Shown here in pieces: positions 31,755-41,042 of a stretch of DNA of 64,000 nt (position 1 is the stretch's first letter; each line of letters opens with the position of its first letter). A model generated the notes under the pieces. It did no database searches. It had not been told where the DNA came from and was given only the letters and a program-made list of their open reading frames with translations. The translations under genes were made by a program, and so were the position numbers. The DNA comes from Kitasatospora sp. NBC_00458 (GTDB lineage: Bacteria > Actinomycetota > Actinomycetes > Streptomycetales > Streptomycetaceae), in the NCBI RefSeq assembly GCF_036013975.1, contig NZ_CP107904.1:7349001-7413000 (forward strand), in the 5' to 3' direction.

Positions 31755-32897
31755 ATGCCCGCCACCCCCCACCAGGGCCATGTGGTCGTAGCTCCCGACA
31801 AGTTCAAGGGCACCCTGGAGGCCGCCGAGGCCGCCGCCCGGATCGCCGCCGGCATCCGCCGCGCCGCCCCCGGCACCGAGGTGCGCGAACTGCCCGTCGC
31901 CGACGGCGGCGAGGGCACCCTGGCCGCCGCGCTCGCGGCCGGCTTCGCCCGCGTCCCCGCCAAGGTGGCCGGCCCCACCGGTCTGCCGGTCGACGCGGCG
32001 CTCGCGGTCCGGGGCTCCACCGCCGTGGTCGAGCTGGCCCAGGCCTCGGGCCTGGCCCGGCTCCCCGGCGGCCGCACCGCCCCGCTGGCGGCCGGTTCCT
32101 ACGGGGTCGGCCAGTTGATCGGCCGGGCCATCGGCCTCGGCGCCGAGCGGATCGTGCTCGGCCTCGGCGGCAGCGCCTGCACCGACGGCGGGGCGGGCAT
32201 GGTCCAGGCACTCGGGGTCTCGCTGCTGGACGGCGACGGCACCGAACTGCCGCCCGGCGGGGCCGCGTTGCGCCGCCTGCAGCGGATCGACCCGGGCTCC
32301 CTGGCCAACCTGCCGGCCGGCGTGGAGATCGTGGTCGCCTGCGACGTCGACAACCCGCTCCTCGGCCCGCGCGGCGCGGCCGCCGTCTACGGCCCGCAGA
32401 AGGGCGCGGACGGCGGGGACCTCGCGGTGTTGGAGGAAGGTCTGACCCGGTTCGCCGACGTGGTCGGCGCGGTGGTCGGCCGCGAGGTGCGCGACGCGCC
32501 CGGCGCGGGGGCCGCGGGCGGGGTCGGCTTCGCGGCCCTCGCCCTGCTGGGCGCCACCATGCGACCCGGTATCGAGCTCCTGCTCGACCTGCTGGGTTTC
32601 GACGAGGCCGTGCGTGGAGCGCGCCTCGTCGTCACCGGCGAGGGCTGCCTGGACGCGCAGACGCTCCACGGCAAGGCCCCCGCCGGAGTCGCGGCGGCGG
32701 CCGCCCGGGCGGGGGTTCGGGTGGCCGCCGTGGCGGGACGCGTCGAGCTGTCCGAGCGCGAGCTGCGGTCCGCCGGCTTCGCCGCCGCGTACGCGCTCAG
32801 CGAGCTGGGCGAGCATCCGGGAGACGGCCTGACCAGGGCGGGAGAGCTGGCCGAGGTCGCGGGGGAGCGGCTGGCGGCGGCGTTCCTCCGCCGGTGA
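31755..32897 (+). CDS. garK: Glycerate kinase (GarK type)
   Basis: 380 residues from ATG 31755. Features are VVVAPDKFKGTLEAAEAAARIAAGI, LPVADGGEGTL, VELAQASGLARL, LGLGGSACTDGGAGMVQALG, VACDVDNPLLGPRGAAAVYGPQKGA and VTGEGCLDAQTLHGKAPAGVA, all of the class II glycerate 2-kinase family. It phosphorylates D-glycerate, completing the glyoxylate-tartronate semialdehyde-glycerate route encoded just upstream. Confidence 0.95.
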   Translation: MPATPHQGHVVVAPDKFKGTLEAAEAAARIAAGIRRAAPGTEVRELPVADGGEGTLAAALAAGFARVPAKVAGPTGLPVDAALAVRGSTAVVELAQASGLARLPGGRTAPLAAGSYGVGQLIGRAIGLGAERIVLGLGGSACTDGGAGMVQALGVSLLDGDGTELPPGGAALRRLQRIDPGSLANLPAGVEIVVACDVDNPLLGPRGAAAVYGPQKGADGGDLAVLEEGLTRFADVVGAVVGREVRDAPGAGAAGGVGFAALALLGATMRPGIELLLDLLGFDEAVRGARLVVTGEGCLDAQTLHGKAPAGVAAAAARAGVRVAAVAGRVELSERELRSAGFAAAYALSELGEHPGDGLTRAGELAEVAGERLAAAFLRR

Positions 32898-33014
32898 GGC
32901 GCCCGTGAGACGTCTGCAGGACGTCCGTGAGGCGCCCGTGACGGGCCCCTGGGGCGCCGGAGCGGGGCCCGTTCGTCCGCCGGTGGCCGGCGGCGCCCCT
33001 CGTACGTTCCTCCA

Positions 33015-33044
33015 TTGACGTTTTGTTGAAGGCGGCCCTAGGCT
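33015..33044 (+). promoter_or_regulatory. allB promoter and operator
   Basis: TTGACG (33015-33020) and TAGGCT (33039-33044) are 18 bp apart. Read on the minus strand, the -35 region is TTCAACAAAACGTCAA, sharing TTCAACAAA with the aceB and uraD sites, though the second half-site is poorer. Confidence 0.55.
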
Positions 33045-33096
33045 CCGGGCCATCCTTCGACGTACCCCACCCCTCGACCAGGCTTCGGAGGTCCCC

Positions 33097-34563
33097 ATGC
33101 CCAGCAGTGAGACCGTGGTGATCCGCTCCCTGCGGGTGGTCCTGCCGGACGGCGAGCGCCCCGCGGACGTGCTGGTCCGGGACGGGAGGATCCGGCGGAT
33201 CGCCGCGCACGGCTCCCTGTCCGCCGGTGACGGCGCGCTCACCGACCTCGGCCGCACCGCCCTGCTCCCCGGCCTGGTCGACACCCACGTCCACGTCAAC
33301 GAGCCCGGCCGCACCGAGTGGGAGGGCTTCGCCACCGCCACCCGGGCCGCCGCCGCCGGCGGCGTCACCACCGTCATCGACATGCCGCTCAACTCGGTGC
33401 CGCCCACCACCACCCCGGCCGGGCTGGAGATCAAGCGGAAGACCGCCAAGGGCCAGGCCTGGGTCGACCTCGGCTTCTGGGGCGGAGCCGTTCCCGGCAA
33501 CCTCGCCGACCTCGAACCCCTGCACCGCGCAGGCGTGTTCGGCTTCAAGTCCTTCCTCGCGCCGAGCGGCGTCGACGAGTTCCCGCACGTCGGGCAGGCC
33601 GACCTGGAAGCCGCCCTGGCGGAGCAGGCCCGGCTGGGCGCGCTCGCCATCATCCACGCCGAGGACCCCGCCGTCCTGGCAGCCGCGCCCCAGCGGCCCG
33701 GCGTCCACTACCGGGACTTCCTCGCCTCCCGCCCCGAGGGCGCGGAGACCGCGGCCGTCGCCCGGCTGCTCGACACCGCCCGGCGCACCGGTGCCCGGGT
33801 GCACATCCTGCACGTCTCCTCGGCCGCGGTGCTGCCGCTGCTCCGGCAGGCGCGCGCGGACGGCGTCGAGGTCACCGCCGAGACCTGCCCGCACTACCTG
33901 ACCCTCGCCGCCGAGCTGGTGCCCGACGGCGGCACCGCCTTCAAGTGCTGTCCGCCGATCCGGGACGAGGCCAACCGCGAGGCGCTCTGGGAGGCCCTGG
34001 CGGCGGGGGAGTTCGCCGCCGTCGTCTCCGACCACTCGCCGTCCACCCCCGACCTCAAGCTGCTGCCCGAACGCGGCGGCAGCGGGGACTTCGCGGCCGC
34101 CTGGGGCGGCATAGCCTCGCTCCAGCTGGGCCTGCCCGCGGTCTGGACCGAGGCCCGCCGGCGCGGCCACACCCTCGCCGACGTGGTCCGCTGGATGTCC
34201 GCCGGTCCGGCCGGGCTGGTCGGCCTCACCGGGACGAAGGGCGCCGTCGCGGTCGGCCACGACGCCGACCTGGTCGCCTTCGACCCCGACGGCGAGTTCG
34301 CCGTCCACGCCGCCGGACTGCACCACCGCAACCCGGTCACCCCGTACGCGGGCCGGACGCTCACCGGCGCCGTCCGCACCACCTGGCTGCGCGGCCGGGT
34401 GGTCGACGTGGCCGGGGAGCCCTTCGGCCGACAGCTCGCCCGCCCGCGGTCCGGCGGCGGCCTGCCCGCCCAGTCCCGGCCCGCCGGGCTCCGGCCCACC
34501 GAGCTCCACCCCGCCCAGCTCAGGCCCGCCCGTCCGACCACCGGCCCCGAGGAGTCGCAGTGA
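33097..34563 (+). CDS. allB: Allantoinase
   Basis: 488 residues, with GGAG 8 nt before the ATG. It is a cyclic amidohydrolase with HVHVNEPGRTEWEGF, carboxylated-Lys segment FGFKSFLA, IIHAEDPAVL, VHILHVSSA and VVSDHSPSTPDLK. It opens the allantoin ring to allantoate. The last ~45 residues after GRQLARPRSGG are Pro/Arg/Leu-rich with repeated AGLRP/HPAQLRP units, beyond the catalytic domain. Its stop overlaps the allantoicase start. Confidence 0.95.
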   Translation: MPSSETVVIRSLRVVLPDGERPADVLVRDGRIRRIAAHGSLSAGDGALTDLGRTALLPGLVDTHVHVNEPGRTEWEGFATATRAAAAGGVTTVIDMPLNSVPPTTTPAGLEIKRKTAKGQAWVDLGFWGGAVPGNLADLEPLHRAGVFGFKSFLAPSGVDEFPHVGQADLEAALAEQARLGALAIIHAEDPAVLAAAPQRPGVHYRDFLASRPEGAETAAVARLLDTARRTGARVHILHVSSAAVLPLLRQARADGVEVTAETCPHYLTLAAELVPDGGTAFKCCPPIRDEANREALWEALAAGEFAAVVSDHSPSTPDLKLLPERGGSGDFAAAWGGIASLQLGLPAVWTEARRRGHTLADVVRWMSAGPAGLVGLTGTKGAVAVGHDADLVAFDPDGEFAVHAAGLHHRNPVTPYAGRTLTGAVRTTWLRGRVVDVAGEPFGRQLARPRSGGGLPAQSRPAGLRPTELHPAQLRPARPTTGPEESQ

Positions 34564-35825
34564 CCACCACCCCCGCCCCGAGCGCCCCGTTCACCGAGCT
34601 GGTCGACCTGGCCTCGCGCCGGCTCGGCGCCGGCGTCGTCGCCACCAACGAGGACACCTTCGCCGACGCCGAGAACCTGCTGGTCGCCGCGCCCGCCGCG
34701 TTCCGGCCGCACACCTTCGGCCACAAGGGCCAGATCATGGACGGCTGGGAGTCCCGCCGCCGCCGGGGCGCGGGCGCCGAACAGCCGCACCCCACCGACG
34801 AGGACCACGACTGGGCGGTCGTCCGGCTCGGCGCCGCCGGGGTGGTCCGCGGACTCGTCATCGACACCGCGCACTTCACCGGCAACTACCCGGAGAGCGC
34901 CTCCGTGGAGGCCGCCTCGATACCGGGCCACCCCTCGCCCGCCGAGGTGGCGGCCGCCGCGTGGACGGAGCTCCTGCCGCGCACCGCGCTGCGGGGCGAC
35001 ACCGCCCACGAGTTCGAGGTGCACAGCGCCACCCGCTTCACCCACGTACGGCTCAACATCTTCCCGGACGGCGGCGTCGCCCGCCTCCGGGTCCACGGCG
35101 AGGTGCTGCCCGACCCGCGCGAGCTGGACGGCCTCACCTTCGACCTGGCGGCCCAGGAGTACGGCGGTGTCGCCGAGGCGGCCTCCGACCGCTACTTCTC
35201 CTCCCCGCACAACCTGAACGCTCCCGGCCGCGCCACCGTCATGGGCGAGGGCTGGGAGACCAGGCGTCGGCGCGACAAGGCCAACGACTGGGTACGGATC
35301 GCCCTGGCCGGGGGCGGCGAGGTCCTGGCCGCCGAGGTGGACACCACCCACTTCGTCGCCAACGCCCCCGGCTGGGCCGACCTGGTCGGCTACGACGCCT
35401 CCGCCGGCGGCGACCCCGCCGACGACCCGGACGGCTGGTTCGCGCTGCTGCCGCGCACCCGACTCCAGCCCGACACCCGGCACCGCTTCCGGCTGACCGC
35501 CGCGCGCCCGGTGACCCACGTGCGGATCAACGTGTACCCCGACGGCGGCCTGGCCCGCCTGCGCCTCACCGGCGGCCTCACCGAGTCCGGCCGGGCCGCC
35601 CTCGCGCTGCGCTGGTTCGACGCCCTCCCGGAAGCCGAGGCCGTCGCCGCGCTCACCGGGGCCGGCCTCACCGCCGCCGAGGCCGCCGCCCTCGCCGCGG
35701 CCCGCCCGCTGGCCGACCCGGCCGCCGCCCGCGCCGCCGTGGCCGCGCTCGGCCCGGCCGACGGCCCCGACGGCGAGCCCTCCTCCCGCCGCCGCTCGGC
35801 CGCCTGGCGCCTGCTCGGCGTCTGA
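34560..35825 (+). CDS. alc: Allantoicase with C-terminal extension
   Basis: 421 residues from GTG 34560, overlapping the allB stop. There are two allantoicase repeats: the first with FGHKGQIMDGWESRRRRG, VIDTAHFTGNYPE, FTHVRLNIFPDGGVARLRV, the second with GEGWETRRRRDKANDWVRIAL, VDTTHFVANAPG, VTHVRINVYPDGGLARLRL. It hydrolyses allantoate to ureidoglycolate and urea. The last ~75 residues (LRWFDALPEAEAVAALTGAGL...) exceed the usual end and resemble the N-terminal helix region of OHCU decarboxylases, without their catalytic His. No urea-releasing or ureidoglycolate enzyme is evident next to it. Confidence 0.93.
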   Translation: MTTTPAPSAPFTELVDLASRRLGAGVVATNEDTFADAENLLVAAPAAFRPHTFGHKGQIMDGWESRRRRGAGAEQPHPTDEDHDWAVVRLGAAGVVRGLVIDTAHFTGNYPESASVEAASIPGHPSPAEVAAAAWTELLPRTALRGDTAHEFEVHSATRFTHVRLNIFPDGGVARLRVHGEVLPDPRELDGLTFDLAAQEYGGVAEAASDRYFSSPHNLNAPGRATVMGEGWETRRRRDKANDWVRIALAGGGEVLAAEVDTTHFVANAPGWADLVGYDASAGGDPADDPDGWFALLPRTRLQPDTRHRFRLTAARPVTHVRINVYPDGGLARLRLTGGLTESGRAALALRWFDALPEAEAVAALTGAGLTAAEAAALAAARPLADPAAARAAVAALGPADGPDGEPSSRRRSAAWRLLGV

Positions 35826-35933
35826 GCCAGCGGCGCCCCGGAGGAATCCGGGGCGGCAGGGCCCCGGAGCGATCCGGCGCGGCGTCACATCCCCCTCCGT
35901 GCACCACCCTTACCGACACCAGAAGGACCCGTC

Positions 35934-37394
35934 ATGCCCAAGACCCTGACCACGGAGTCCGGTGCCCCGGTCGCCGACAACCAGAACTCGGCCTCGGCCG
36001 GCGCCCACGGCCCGCTGCTGATCCAGGACCAGCAACTGCTGGAGAAGCTGGCCCGGTTCAACCGCGAGCGGATCCCGGAGCGCGTCGTGCACGCCCGCGG
36101 GTCCGGCGCGTACGGCTACTTCGAGGTCACCGACGAGGTCTCCTCGTACACCCGGGCCGCGTTCCTCGCCGGGGTCGGCAAGCGCACCGAGGTGTTCCTC
36201 CGCTTCTCCACCGTCGCGGGCAACCTCGGCTCCAACGACGCGGTCCGCGACCCGCGCGGCTTCGCGGTCAAGTTCTACACCGAGGAGGGGAACTACGACC
36301 TCGTCGGCAACAACACCCCGGTCTTCTTCATCAAGGACCCGCTGAAGTTCCCGGACTTCATCCACTCGCAGAAGCGCGACCCGTACACCGGTGTCCAGGA
36401 GGCCGACAACGTCTGGGACTTCTGGGCCCACTCGCCGGCCTCGACGCACCAGATCACCTGGCTCTTCGGCGACCGCGGCATCCCCGCGTCCTACCGCCAC
36501 ATGAACGGCTACGGCTCGCACACCTACCAGTGGGTCAACGGGCAGGGCGACGCCTACTGGGTGAAGTACCACTTCAAGACCAACCAGGGCGTCCGCTCGC
36601 TGGACGCCGGGCAGGCCGCCGAGGCGGTCGGCGGCGACGCCGACAGCCACCAGCGCGACCTCCACCAGGCCATCGAGCGCGGGGTGTTCCCGTCCTGGAC
36701 CCTGTACGTGCAGCTGATGCCGGTCGCCGAGGCCGCCGACTACCGGTTCAACCCCTTCGACCTCACCAAGGTGTGGCCGCACGCCGACTACCCGCTGGTC
36801 AAGGTCGGCCGGCTGGTGCTCAACCGCAACCCCGAGAACGTCTTCGCCGAGGTCGAGCAGTCCGCGTTCTCGCCGAACAACTTCGTGCCCGGCATCGGCC
36901 CGTCCCCGGACAAGATGCTCCAGGGCCGCCTGTTCGCCTACGCCGACGCCCAGCGCTACCGGCTCGGCGTGAACCACACCCGGCTGCCGGTCAACGCGCC
37001 GCGCGCCACCGAGGCCGCCAACTACGGCCGGGACGGCCTGCACGCGCTCAACCCGGCCGGCCGCGCCAGGAACTACGAGCCCAACTCCCACGACGGCCCG
37101 GCCCAGACCGACGCCGCGCTCGCCGCGCCGACCGAGCTGAACGGCTGGACCGGCACCTACACCACCCCGGCCCACACCAAGGACGACGACTTCCACCAGG
37201 CCGGCGAGCTCTACCGGCTGATGTCCGGGGCGGAGAGGGCCAGGCTGATCGACAACCTGGCCGGCTTCCTCGCCCAGGTCTCCCGCGACGACGTCGTCGA
37301 GAGGAACCTCGCCCACTTCCACGCCGCCGACGAGGAGTACGGCGCCCGCCTGGAGGCGGCCGTCACCAGGCTCCGGGCCGGCGACGAGGGCTGA
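35934..37394 (+). CDS. katA: Catalase, small-subunit clade
   Basis: 486 residues, typical small-subunit haem catalase. Catalytic His53 is in ERVVHARGSGAYGYFEVT, the Asn site is in YDLVGNNTPVFFI, and the proximal haem Tyr is in GRLFAYADAQRYRLG. It disproportionates H2O2. Its location right after allantoicase, in a locus with urate oxidase and xanthine dehydrogenase, suggests protection from peroxide made by purine oxidation. Confidence 0.95.
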   Translation: MPKTLTTESGAPVADNQNSASAGAHGPLLIQDQQLLEKLARFNRERIPERVVHARGSGAYGYFEVTDEVSSYTRAAFLAGVGKRTEVFLRFSTVAGNLGSNDAVRDPRGFAVKFYTEEGNYDLVGNNTPVFFIKDPLKFPDFIHSQKRDPYTGVQEADNVWDFWAHSPASTHQITWLFGDRGIPASYRHMNGYGSHTYQWVNGQGDAYWVKYHFKTNQGVRSLDAGQAAEAVGGDADSHQRDLHQAIERGVFPSWTLYVQLMPVAEAADYRFNPFDLTKVWPHADYPLVKVGRLVLNRNPENVFAEVEQSAFSPNNFVPGIGPSPDKMLQGRLFAYADAQRYRLGVNHTRLPVNAPRATEAANYGRDGLHALNPAGRARNYEPNSHDGPAQTDAALAAPTELNGWTGTYTTPAHTKDDDFHQAGELYRLMSGAERARLIDNLAGFLAQVSRDDVVERNLAHFHAADEEYGARLEAAVTRLRAGDEG

Positions 37395-37760
37395 GGCCCG
37401 GACCACCCTCACCGGCCGCCGGGGCCCGCACCCCGGCGCCGCCCCCCGACCGGGCCGCCCCCTCCGGCAGTGAGGGGGCGGCCCGGTGCCCTTCCCCGGC
37501 CCGGCCCGCCTCTCCCCTCCCCGCCCCGGCGCACCGGCCGGGGCCCGACCGGACCGGCGGCCGCCCCCCGCTGACGGTCCGTCGGCACCCGACCCGGCGG
37601 GCAGGAGAGGCGCAGCGGCACCGGCGGGGCATATGCCCGTCAAGTACTTCACCGCACCTGCACGAAAATCCGCGGAGGGGAGGATGACTGCGTCCGGCGG
37701 TGGATAGGCTGGACACCACCCGCCGGTCACACCAGCGGGGGGACATCGGAAGGGGACGAC
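37395..37760 (+). other. katA to IclR gene intergenic region
   Basis: The 366-nt gap holds the katA terminator, then a GC-rich stretch with no supported ORF. A locally AT-richer patch (CATATGCCCGTCAAGTACTTCACCG, about 37629-37653) may contain the promoter of the IclR gene, whose ribosome binding site is GGAAGGGG at 37749. Confidence 0.4.
37450..37486 (+). terminator. katA terminator
   Basis: A perfect 15-bp stem (37450-37464 with 37472-37486; core GGGCCGCCCCCTC) has a 7-nt loop, 55 nt after the katA stop. Confidence 0.85.
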
Positions 37761-38540
37761 ATGTCGACACCAGCCCCCGGTCGCCACGCCGCGCCGGCCC
37801 AGGGCCTGCCCGGTCCGTTCACCTCCCTGCAGCACGCCCTCAGACTGCTGGAGGCGGTCGACCGGCACCCGGGCGGGGCGACCCTGGTCACGCTCGCCCG
37901 GGAGACCTCCCTCGGGCTGCCGACGGTCCGCCGGCTCGCCGAGATCCTGGAGATAGAGGGCTACCTCCAGTGCCAGGACGGCGGTTGGGTGCTCGGCGGC
38001 ACCTTCGCGCTGCTCGGCCAGCAGAACCGGGAGCAGCTGGTCCGGGCCCGACTGGACCGCAAACTCGCCGAGCTGAGGGACGAGTTGGGCGCTGCGGTGT
38101 ACTTCACCCGCTACCACGACGGCGAGTTGTCGGTGGAGGCGGTCTCGGCGGCCGACCACGCGCCCGCGGTGCAGGAGTGGGTGGACTTCCGGGCCACCGC
38201 GCACGCCAGCGCGATCGGCAAGTGCCTGCTCAGCCAGCTCGACCACGACGCCCGCCGGGACCACCTCGCCCGGCATCCGGTGGCCCGGCTGACCTCCCGG
38301 ACGGTCACCGACGCCGACCAGCTGATGCACCGTCTGGAGCGTCAGCCGGCCACCGTTCCGGTGCTGGACATCCAGGAGTACGCGCTCGGCACGGTCTGCG
38401 CGGCGGTCCCGGTCACGGCCGGGAGCACGGTCGGCTGCCTGGCCACCTCGATGCCGGTGGACAACGTGCACCGGCTGAGGGCGGCCGCCGAACTGCTCGC
38501 CGTCCGGGCCGCGCCGCTGATGCTGGCCATGGCCGTCTGA
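37761..38540 (+). CDS. IclR-family regulator
   Basis: 259 residues. It has the HTH FTSLQHALRLLEAVDRHPGGATLVTLARETSLGLPTVRRLAEILEIEGYL and a C-terminal effector domain with DFRATAHASAIGKCLLSQL. It is followed on the same strand by the PF10118 operon, with an AT-rich inverted repeat between them, and may control that operon or unknown distant genes. It is distinct from the AllR-like protein at 20324, having no long N-terminal tail. Confidence 0.9.
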   Translation: MSTPAPGRHAAPAQGLPGPFTSLQHALRLLEAVDRHPGGATLVTLARETSLGLPTVRRLAEILEIEGYLQCQDGGWVLGGTFALLGQQNREQLVRARLDRKLAELRDELGAAVYFTRYHDGELSVEAVSAADHAPAVQEWVDFRATAHASAIGKCLLSQLDHDARRDHLARHPVARLTSRTVTDADQLMHRLERQPATVPVLDIQEYALGTVCAAVPVTAGSTVGCLATSMPVDNVHRLRAAAELLAVRAAPLMLAMAV

Positions 38541-38656
38541 CACTCCGCACAGGCTCAACGGGACCCCGTCGCATCCGGCGGGGTCCCGGTGTTTCCCGGG
38601 GGCCGCCGGGCGGTCCCTCCCCGGGTGTTTCACCTGACCCGCCGCGGTGCACATCA

Positions 38657-38680
38657 CTTATTAGACTCGATGTCGATAAG
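38657..38680. promoter_or_regulatory. AT-rich inverted repeat before lipid-type operon
   Basis: CTTAT (38657-38661) and ATAAG (38676-38680) flank TCGATGTCGA-like sequence, giving an approximately 24-bp imperfect palindrome in the lowest-GC patch of the region, 87 nt before the operon's first gene. It is a candidate operator for a TetR- or IclR-type protein. Confidence 0.4.
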
Positions 38681-38766
38681 AGGCGTCGAACCCCTTGTGG
38701 CGCGCACTACCCGCGAGTACGTTTTGCCGAGTCGAGCCGCCACCCGCAGGTCAGGAGGGCCGTCCC

Positions 38767-39681
38767 ATGCCCAGCCCCACCCCCGTCCCCGCCGTCGCCG
38801 CGCCGGCCGTCCGCGTGCACGAGAGCCTCGTCCTGGAGCCCCGCGAGGTCCGCTTCGACTGGGCCGGACTGCCCCTGCACTGGATCCCCGACGAGCCGAT
38901 GGCCACCCACGTCATCAACGTCCTGCACCTCCTCCTCCCCGAGGGCGAGCGCTGGTTCGTCAAGGTGTTCAAGGAGGCGCTGCCGCTGATCCGGGACGAG
39001 CAGCTCCGGGACGAGGTGCTCGGCTTCATCGGCCAGGAGGCCATCCACGCCGAGGCCCACCAGGAGGTCCTCGACCACCTGCTCGGACAGGGCCTCGACC
39101 CCCGCCCGTACGTGCGGCAGATCTCCTGGCTGTTCCAGCGGGTCCTCGGCGACAAGCCCGGCCTGACGCCCGCCCGGCAGCGCGAGAACATCATCGAACG
39201 GGTCGCCTTCGTCGCGGCGATCGAGCACTTCACCGCGTTCCTCGGCGACTGGGCGCTCAACTCCCCGGGGCTGGACCGGGCCGAGGCCGACCCGACCATG
39301 CTCGACCTGCTGCGCTGGCACGGAGCCGAGGAGGTCGAGCACCGCAGCGTCGCCTTCGACCTGATGGTCCACCTCGACCCCGGCTACCTGCGGCGGATCC
39401 GCGGCATGGCGATCTCCGGACCGCTCCTCGTCCACCTCTGGGTGCGCGGCGCCCGCTTCCTGCTCGCCGCCGACCCGACCCTGGACGGCCGGCTCAAGCC
39501 CACCTGGCGCGAGGCGGGCCGGATCGCCAGGCGCGGCCTGCTGCCCGATCCCGGCCGGTCGATCCGCTCCGGCCTGCGCTACCTCCGGCCCGGCTACCAC
39601 CCCACCCAGGAGGGCTCCTCCAGCCAGGCCCTGGGCTACCTCGCCACCTCCCCGGCCGCCCGCGCCGCCGCCGGCCGCTGA
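38767..39681 (+). CDS. PF10118 metal-dependent hydrolase-like protein
   Basis: 304 residues from ATG 38767 (AGGAGGG 7 nt upstream). It is an all-alpha protein with iron-binding-type motifs FIGQEAIHAEAHQEVLDHLL and WHGAEEVEHRSVAFDLM, the pattern of PF10118 (predicted metal-dependent hydrolase). Such Exx(H)-rich bundles resemble diiron oxygenases. It starts a four-gene operon with a flavin/2Fe-2S reductase, so oxygenase chemistry fed by that reductase is an attractive inference over hydrolysis. Confidence 0.8.
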   Translation: MPSPTPVPAVAAPAVRVHESLVLEPREVRFDWAGLPLHWIPDEPMATHVINVLHLLLPEGERWFVKVFKEALPLIRDEQLRDEVLGFIGQEAIHAEAHQEVLDHLLGQGLDPRPYVRQISWLFQRVLGDKPGLTPARQRENIIERVAFVAAIEHFTAFLGDWALNSPGLDRAEADPTMLDLLRWHGAEEVEHRSVAFDLMVHLDPGYLRRIRGMAISGPLLVHLWVRGARFLLAADPTLDGRLKPTWREAGRIARRGLLPDPGRSIRSGLRYLRPGYHPTQEGSSSQALGYLATSPAARAAAGR

Positions 39682-39807
39682 CGGGACGGCGGCCACCCGC
39701 CGCCGGACGCCCGCCGCCCCGCCGCCCGCCCTCACCGGCCGCCCCGCCCTCACCGGCCCCAGCACCACCGCCGCCGCCAAGGACCCAAGGACCAAGGACC
39801 TCGCCGG

Positions 39808-40923
39808 ATGGACCTGCGCACCCCGCCCCCCGACCTCTACGGCCGCCCGCGCGCCGACACCTTCTTCCGCTTCCTCACCGCCTTCGGCGACCGCTACAGC
39901 CCCGCGCTCGGCGGCCCGCTGCTCCGCCGGAGCCCCCGCCGCCCGTTCAGCCGCCCCACCCCGGCGCTACAACTGGTCGTCACCGCCCGGCGCCGGGCCG
40001 CGGCCGACGTCGTCGAACTCACCCTCGCCGACCCCTCCGGCGGCCCCCTCCCGCCCTGGCAGCCCGGCGCCCACCTGCGCCTCGCGCTGCCCTCCGGCCG
40101 CGAGCGCCACTACTCGCTCTGCGGCGACCCGGCCGACACCGCCGCCTACCGGATCGCGGTCCGCCGCCTGCCCGCGGGCGGCGGCGGCTCCGTCGAGATC
40201 CACGACACCCTCCACCCCGGCACCCGGCTGACCGCCCGCCGCCCCCGCAACGGCTTCGCCTTCTGCACGGAGCCGGCCGTCCTCCTGCTGGCCGGCGGCA
40301 TCGGGATCACCCCGCTGCTCCCGATGGTCCACGAGGCCCGGCGGCACGGTCTGGACTGGCACCTCGTCCACACCGGACGCAGCGCCGGCACCCTCCCGTT
40401 CGCGGACGAGCTGCGCGCCCTCGACCCGCACCGGGTCCACCTGCGCACCGACGACGAACACGGCGGCCCGCCCACCGGCGCCGAGCTGCTCGCGCACGCC
40501 CCGCGCGGCGCGGCCGTCTACTGCTGCGGCCCGGCCCCGATGCTCGCCGCCGTCCAGCGGGCGCTCGACGGATCGCCCGCCGCCTCCCTCCACTTCGAAC
40601 GGTTCGGCGCCGCCCCGATCACCGACGGCGAGCCGTTCGCCGTCCGCCTCGGCGCCGACGGCCCGGTCCTCGACGTCCCCGCCGACCGCTCCGCCCTGGA
40701 CGTCCTCCGGGAGGCCCGCCCCGACCTGGCCTACTCCTGCCACCAGGGCTTCTGCGGCACCTGCGAGGTCCGGCTGCTGGCCGGTACCGCCGACCACCGC
40801 GACCGCCGCCTCACCGCCGAACAGCGGGCCGCCGGCGCCCTGCTGCCCTGCGTCTCCCGGGCCGCCGCGGGGGAGACCCTCGTGCTCGACGTCCCGGGCG
40901 CATCCGACCGGCCCCGCCCGTAG
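39808..40923 (+). CDS. Flavin reductase with C-terminal 2Fe-2S ferredoxin
   Basis: 371 residues. It combines an FNR-like FAD/FMN domain (RHYSLCGDP; NAD-binding LLAGGIGITPLLPM, YCCGPAPMLAAV) and a plant-type ferredoxin domain at the C-terminus with Cys ligands in CHQGFCGTCEV and LPCVSRA. This is the phthalate dioxygenase reductase layout. It probably passes electrons from NAD(P)H to the preceding PF10118 protein or another oxygenase. Confidence 0.9.
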   Translation: MDLRTPPPDLYGRPRADTFFRFLTAFGDRYSPALGGPLLRRSPRRPFSRPTPALQLVVTARRRAAADVVELTLADPSGGPLPPWQPGAHLRLALPSGRERHYSLCGDPADTAAYRIAVRRLPAGGGGSVEIHDTLHPGTRLTARRPRNGFAFCTEPAVLLLAGGIGITPLLPMVHEARRHGLDWHLVHTGRSAGTLPFADELRALDPHRVHLRTDDEHGGPPTGAELLAHAPRGAAVYCCGPAPMLAAVQRALDGSPAASLHFERFGAAPITDGEPFAVRLGADGPVLDVPADRSALDVLREARPDLAYSCHQGFCGTCEVRLLAGTADHRDRRLTAEQRAAGALLPCVSRAAAGETLVLDVPGASDRPRP

Positions 40924-41042
40924 GCCCGGCCCCGCCCGTAGGCCCCGGCCGCGGACACCGCCCCGCAGGCAGACGCGGGCACCGTCCGCTGGCCGCAGCC
41001 CCCAGCCCGTCGCCCGCCGATCCCCCAGAAGGAGCCTCCGCC

